DNA of 64,000 nt from Tubiluchus corallicola. Lineage: Eukaryota; Priapulida; Priapulimorpha; Priapulimorphida; Tubiluchidae. Each line of letters begins with the position of its first letter. Within the stretch, counting starts at the first letter, position 1. The position numbers were made by a program, and so were the translations under genes. Of the stretch, positions 54,201 through 64,000 are shown piece after piece. The stretch covers positions 1,780,501 through 1,844,500 of the forward strand of contig JAQGDQ010000002.1 of the NCBI GenBank assembly GCA_030141605.1, given 5' to 3'. The notes under the pieces are model-generated. The model saw nothing but the letters and a program-made list of their open reading frames with translations. It was not told where the DNA came from and did no database searches.

Positions 54201-57200
54201 GTCACTATACTCAGGTACAATGAGTGTTTTTTATATATCGTTGATGCTGTAAAACAAAAAATGAAAAAGTAGTATGTGTCATATCAGTAAAAGCTAAAAA
54301 GAACAGTAATTTTAAATGGATATTTTCAAAGCTATAATAAATCTGACAGTAAAATGAATTTAACTAAACATCCACTTGAGCCATCTTTTAACTGTTGTGC
54401 TTTTACCATTGCTGATAGTTAGATAATATTGATACACTTCTGAATTGAATTGGTCTACAGTTTAAATAAGATAAACAATAATTTGAAATACTACATTTCA
54501 AGTCATGAAAATCAGGAAACTTGCAAAAAATCTGGAGCATTGTAAGGCTGTACACTACAGTATGGTATCCAAATTCATAACAAAAGACATGACTAGATTT
54601 AACACTTTTACATTCTGAATTTTTGTTTGATCAATAACGTTTTTAATTTCATCTGTATCTTGACATTGCTGAATAAAATTATATATCAATTGATGGCTTT
54701 TAACTCGTTGCAATGCATTTTAGGTTGTTTGGGATAACACTGCATATGTTGGCTGTGGCTTTGCTCAATGCTCAAGGAAAAACATTCCAATATATGTGTG
54801 CAATTACTGCCCAGCGTAAGTTAGTTACATTTTTGGTGTAATATAATCATTGTTGACTTTTCCAAGGTGTGATGCAAGCTGCTAGAATAATACACCATTT
54901 ATCCTTGCTTGCCTGAATGATGGTGTTCACAAGATAATTGTTAGTGCTGATTTGAAACATGCCGAATTCCACTTGTCTCTAAATAACAATGATACTCAAT
55001 GCACTTTCTTGTATACATAACAGACTCTCATGTTTGTTGGCTTTTGAAGTTCATCTTGTAAACCACAGCTCGAATTGATTTGATTAGCAACTGGTTTATT
55101 TGGTTCTGATTTTCATTAGTCATTTAATCATTAAAAGTTTTAAATAACTGTTTAACTCTGTAGTTTCATTTATGCAAGATTTTTAGATTAGTAGATGTAA
55201 ACAGATACGAAATGTGAAATGTAAACAGATGTAAAATGTGAATAGTTTCCTGGGCCATTTGTACCTTATTTGACTTCTCCCGAAATTGTCAACCATTTAA
55301 ATTGCACCTATAGCTGCACAAAACATGAGTGTTGGATAAAACATTGTACATTTTCTGTTAAATATTGTCCTTCTGGGTATGTAGTAAACATCTGAAGCTA
55401 CTGCGTTTTCTCATAGCTGGTTTACTTAAGTTAACCAGCTTAGTATTGTGCAAATGATGATGGATGATATGGTTGTTGACTGAATTTTATTGACTGAGTC
55501 TCGATAAAAATAAAGTGGTAAGTTTTTTTAAACTTGTCTTGATGCTGAATCACACATTTTGTTTTATTAAATTTCTCTAGAGATGTTAAGTTCAGGATAA
55601 GTGCTGTAACTGCTGTTCCATTAATCACAGATTAACTTTTTGTATCAGATAACTTGTTTGGAGCCTTAAATATTAAACAAGTTAAGTGTATAAGTAATAT
55701 ATTAGCAAAAAAGACAGACTGGTATTATTTTGTTTCAGCGGCAATGATTTTCAAAGGGTTAATCGTCCATACAAAAAAGGATCGCATTGTAGTGAGTGTG
55801 AGTCACACAAGTGCAGCTCCGATAAAAAACTTTGTGGTAAGTCACTTTCTTTTTTGTCTTAGTTTTGAGTTGCAAGAATCGTCTTGTTGCTTGAAATCTT
55901 TAATGCATTTTTTAATGATCGGTGAGCATACACTGGGTGACTGCGTGGGCAGCTGTTCAACCACATAATGGAGTTGTATACTACAGCTTTCTGTAGTATA
56001 GCAACAGATCTACATGCCAGAGTGTAGGATAATCTGGTTGGTGCATGTGTCTCATTAGATAGTTATGCATAATTTTACATACTGAAGTTGGATACATGGA
56101 ATACCATTGTATGCTTACGCAATAAATCACTAATCTAAAATTCTACATGAAAGTAACTGTAAGATCAGTTTTCTTTAGTACTTTCCGATGCAGATGCTTT
56201 CTTTACTGATGGTTGTCTTCCGATCATTTAAAGGTACTGAGTCAAACTTTCCGATGACTTATATTCTTTGAAAATTTTTTTTAAAAGTTTTCGTGCATTG
56301 TATGAACACATCATGGTGCATGAATTTGCAATGATCTTAGTTTTAGTAATTGCCATTCACAGGTTCATTATGCTGTATTGGTATAATCTATAGCTTGTTC
56401 CAGTATTGGGATATTAATAAGTGCATTGTAAAAAAAATTCAAAAAAGATTGAAACAAACTGTTGGGCTAGGGACAATCTCATTTCAGAGCTTTACCTCAA
56501 AATTTTGGTTGTTTTGGACTAACTTTTCAGTGCTTTTCAAGTTTTTCTCCATAGATTCAACTTATCTTGATTTTTTGAACAGTGGTTGTCAGACTTATTA
56601 CCAGTTTCTTTGTTGTCACGATATTGGAATTGATTTGTAATTAATTCCTGATCCATTGGTAATTGTGGATTGAGAGTGTAAGAAAACAGTGCCATTGTAT
56701 TGCACTTGAGTGTGTTGAGAGAATTGGTTTGCCAATATGTTTTCGAATTTTTAACGATGATATATAGCAACGGGTAGTAGTTTTAAAATTTGGTGACATC
56801 TTGGAAATTGTTGCCACTTTTCATTAGTTTTTAATTATTAATTACGACCCCCAACTTTGTCTTTTGGTGATGTTTTACAGATACCTGAAAACCATTTTTG
56901 TCAATTCTCATTTTTTAATATGGACCAGTTGACTATTTCATCTTCTGTTATTGGGAGATTTACCAAATCTAATAAACAAAGTTGTGGTTGCAAAATTATT
57001 CGCAGATAAAGTTAAAAAAGAAATTATTGAAACATTTGTGCATAGCCAGATTTGAGCGTCTGCTATCTGAATCATCACTAGTACCCTAATTTTACTGTCA
57101 ATTTTTTTCAATGGTAATCGATTGTTTACGGATAATGGGTTGGTCCATCCGTTGTTCTTTTCCTATCAAATATGGTTCGTCTCCTGATATGCTTTGATTC

Positions 57201-57692
57201 ATAAGATGTGGTAGACCTAATTTTTATTTGTGACTGATAAGTGATTGTGTAGTTATTATTTTGTAAAAGAAAGGATACCTGTTCCATTGTTCTTGCATCA
57301 AACTGTGCGACTTATAGGGAAATCTAGATGGTTGGGTCAATATAGCAAAAATGTCCGTGCATCACATAAATCTTGTGTTTTCTTGAAATCAAGTAAAATG
57401 AATCATAGTGATTCTATGAATTTAGTATTCGAATTACTCATTTTAGTGTGCTTGCTTTAGGGGGACTTAAATATTAAATTGCAATTTGGCTTACTATCGT
57501 CATTTTAATTGCAGCACATAGCTATTGTAAATGTGAAGCGCATTTGACAATGTGGTGATGCTTTTTTTAGAACCTACTTCGTGTAAAGAACAGAATGCTT
57601 ACAGCAACTGTGAAGATCTCATGAGTCAGTATGGCAAGGATGTGGTGTGTCAACAGTTAGCCGATGGCTGTGAAAAATCATGTAAATGTTAA
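51207..57692 (+). CDS. Secreted CAP (CRISP/venom-allergen-like) protein with ShKT domain, eight exons
   Basis: Exons 51207-51320, 51969-52070, 52757-52888, 53511-53613, 54078-54214, 54724-54815, 55739-55836 and 57571-57692 join in phases 0, 0, 0, 1, 0, 2, 1 to give 299 aa. A signal peptide covers about 1-18. A Pro/Glu-rich propeptide follows, ending at the basic site KRR (83-85). The CAP domain (about 95-230) shows KHNQLR, WADELAKSC...AH, CGQNIGKG, GHYTQVVWDNT and [11 protein letters not shown] hinge with CSEC and CSSDKKLC leads to a C-terminal ShKT domain (264-299) with six Cys spaced 8, 12, 6, 3, 1. CAP-ShKT proteins are secreted and occur in mucus, venoms and immune or developmental secretions; the role here is unknown. 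A candidate poly(A) signal is at 57937-57942. A paralogue lies convergent to it. Confidence 0.95.
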
Positions 57693-59997
57693 TTAACTCA
57701 GTAAGCTTTCTCTACTCTTAATATTGTGTGTAATTCATGTAAGTAATTGATTATGCAAAACTCGTGGTATTGTACTTATAAAAAATATATTCAATATACT
57801 GAAATATTCGATGCATTTTATTTTTAATTACATAAGTGTATTTATGAAATATTTTTTGTGTAACAGCTGAATTCTTCTGTTTTATTATTGCGCCTCAATT
57901 TCTGAGGTGCAGTATACTAAACGTAGAGATATTTTAAATAAATTTTCTCTTTTATCAAATAAGTGTATTTCTGCAGTAATTCAAAAATGCAATGTTTGCA
58001 TTAACAAGCCTCACTCTTGCATTTATTCGTTTTTAGCAGTGTTAATGAAAAGTTTAGTCTGATTCATGTATACAGGTATCTTTGCAGCAGTGAAGTTTTT
58101 ATTTTAGAAAGTTTGTTACGAGTGTCAGACTTAAAACAGCTCTGGCACACATGCATACTTCGTCTTTTAAATGTTTGTATTTTCTGTCAAGGTGAGTTAC
58201 AAACTGTTTTGTCTAAAAGCATTTTACTTTACTAACTCCGAATCTAACCTGTTAAAGTAATGTAAAAACGGAGCAAGAAATGAACAGTCGTTTGACTGAC
58301 AGAATCTAATCACATCTGATATTATCATTCAAATTACGTTATGTATTATTATTATCATAGAACCTTACTGCTTTTTGCAAAATTAATCATGGTGGTGTAT
58401 TCAATTATTAGTTCCATGCATTGTAGCTATTGTACTTTATCACTTTCACTCTACCCTGATGCAATAATTATGAAGTGCTTCCCGTTTGAATAAGTATTTG
58501 TTCTGATGGTGCAATAAAATATTGTGATGAATCTAGTGAATAGTTATGAATAAAGTTATAGTAATTATGCAGTTATGCATAAGTTTCTTTTGCATTGCAT
58601 GTGATAATTATAGTTATCAAATGTGGGCATGAAATAATGTGGGCATATTTTCCCATTTTTCTTATTGCAAACTGATAATGCGATTTGCCAAAAATCATGT
58701 TTACAGTTTACAGAAGCAGTCACCTACTGAAATACTTTTTTTAAAATGTTTTGCGAAAAAGAAGTTTAACAGTCCAACTCTTCCATAAAATGTGGTTGGT
58801 TGTCATTTTTGCCACTAAAAATGCATTATGCACAGGAATGTTGCATTCACTGTCTCGTGCTTCCTTTAAGTTGCTCCACCACAGATTATGATTTTGTTGG
58901 GAATATGAGGGAGCAAAAAGCTCGGGTATAATAAATATAATAAAACACGGGCATAGACGAAGGTGTAGTTATTGCTTAGGACTGTATTATGATTTGTAGA
59001 GACAATCATTCTGTCCACATTACTTTTGCAAAGCAGATTTCTTCAAATATGACAGAGCTGACCACTCAACAATATTTAGCCATGCATGTGGCTATTTTTG
59101 ATAAAATATTAAGTGCAAAAAGTGCAATTAAAAAACCATAAACAGTACTTAAGATTTATCAAGTTTAAATAAATACAGACATTTAATATAAAATATCACA
59201 TAGCCATTTGCTAAAATGCCTTAATCCTGCTACAATACAGTTGAGTAACTATTTAATCAGCGCAAGTAATAATAAAGTACATATTGCCATCACTGGACAG
59301 TTGCAGAGTGAATTCTTACAGTCTTTTCTCTACAACAAAACCTTTATTAATGAATACTTGATTTTCTTGATTACATACTTGTTTTGCTAAGGTAAATAAG
59401 CATACGCTGGTATCTCTGGTGCAAAGTCATTATAATATTCCTTCAGTTTGACCCATTGGTCCACTTCTATTTTCCTTTGCCTGAAATGTTTGCAAGTAAT
59501 GCACAAATTATTATTAGTCAAAATGTCTCGATGGACCTTCTCTCTTACCAGGCTCATGCATAAAATAAGGCAAAAATTTTAGGAATAAATAATGTTATCT
59601 GAAACATTTAGTTACTCTCTGCATTTGTCGTGAAAACTTATAAATCATTATCACTACGATAAGAAAATGAAGTGAGTTTAACTTTAGATTTAAAAGTGAT
59701 ATGCCACAACATAATTCAGGTACGTATAAGAGTCTGTGTGACTTAGGCTCATGGCTGTATAATACGAAAAAAAGAACGTAGTTCTAGATCCAGTCAGACG
59801 AAGTCGGTGTAGACTAACACACCATCTTTGTATTAGCGGGATTTTTATTTGAAACAACGACACTAATGTATTTTGTTATTTGGTCGGCTAGCTTTGTATT
59901 GATTTTGATGTCAAACCACCACATAAATGAAGAGCCTCCTAAATTAATATGGTCAATACTGACGAAGAACTGCAAAACCTAACATATCACCTTTTGA
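57693..59997. other. Convergent 3' spacer between the two CAP-ShKT genes
   Basis: Holds the 3' UTRs: AATAAA at 57937-57942 for the plus gene, and TTTATT at 59844-59849, which is AATAAA on the minus strand, for the other. No further gene seen. Confidence 0.55.
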
Positions 59998-63914
<3,917 letters not shown>

Positions 63915-64000
63915 CTGAAATGCTTCACACGAAAATGCAATTTTGCATAATTTGTTATAATCATGATGTATGACAGTTAATGACAAGCTTATGTATATAA

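Overview
This is a metazoan nuclear window: AT-rich, no bacterial-style operons, protein genes split by GT-AG introns of about 0.4 to 2.8 kb, and many transposon relics (hAT, pogo-like, LINE) and microsatellites. Canonical splice phases could be followed through six multi-exon genes. The species cannot be named from sequence alone. The gene set (sigma-class GST, DEG/ENaC channel, secreted CAP-ShKT proteins, BTB-BACK protein) fits an invertebrate animal; I do not resolve sponge, cnidarian or bilaterian.

Layout. 1-306: last exon of a gene entering from the left, possibly with a RUN domain. 306-9600: no gene seen; two large degenerate palindromic elements, microsatellites and a small hairpin. 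9681-11159 (+): two-exon gene for a small acidic tail-anchored membrane protein. 14135-15061: non-autonomous hAT element with a perfect 8-bp target duplication. 15412-18402 (-): complete three-exon ZNRD2 (SSSCA1/p27) orthologue, with a 172-bp hAT MITE 47 nt upstream of its start codon. 19286-22033: full-length hAT transposon with an intact 602-aa BED-finger transposase. 22570-27470: three decayed LINE pieces and a diverged copy of an exon of the next gene. 28083-33896 (+): four-exon gene for an unusual BTB-BACK-jacalin-like protein. 35714-39189: LINE insertion arranged as an inverted duplication. 40847-46882 (+): five-exon sigma-class GST. 47934-49487 (-): intronless DEG/ENaC subunit, tail-to-tail with the GST. 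51207-57692 (+): eight-exon secreted CAP-ShKT protein. 59998 to beyond 64000 (-): last four exons of its paralogue, tail-to-tail with the first copy.

The genes do not form one pathway. The closest functional links are the two secreted CAP-ShKT paralogues, which look like an inverted tandem duplication, and the DEG/ENaC channel that is divergent from the first of them across a 1.7-kb spacer. The points most worth a second look are the BTB-BACK-jacalin architecture with its duplicated 5' exon, the inverted-duplicate LINE, the intact hAT element, the GST with altered glutathione-site residues, and the CAP intron whose 3' end is built of a trinucleotide repeat. I did not find a clearly new multi-gene system.
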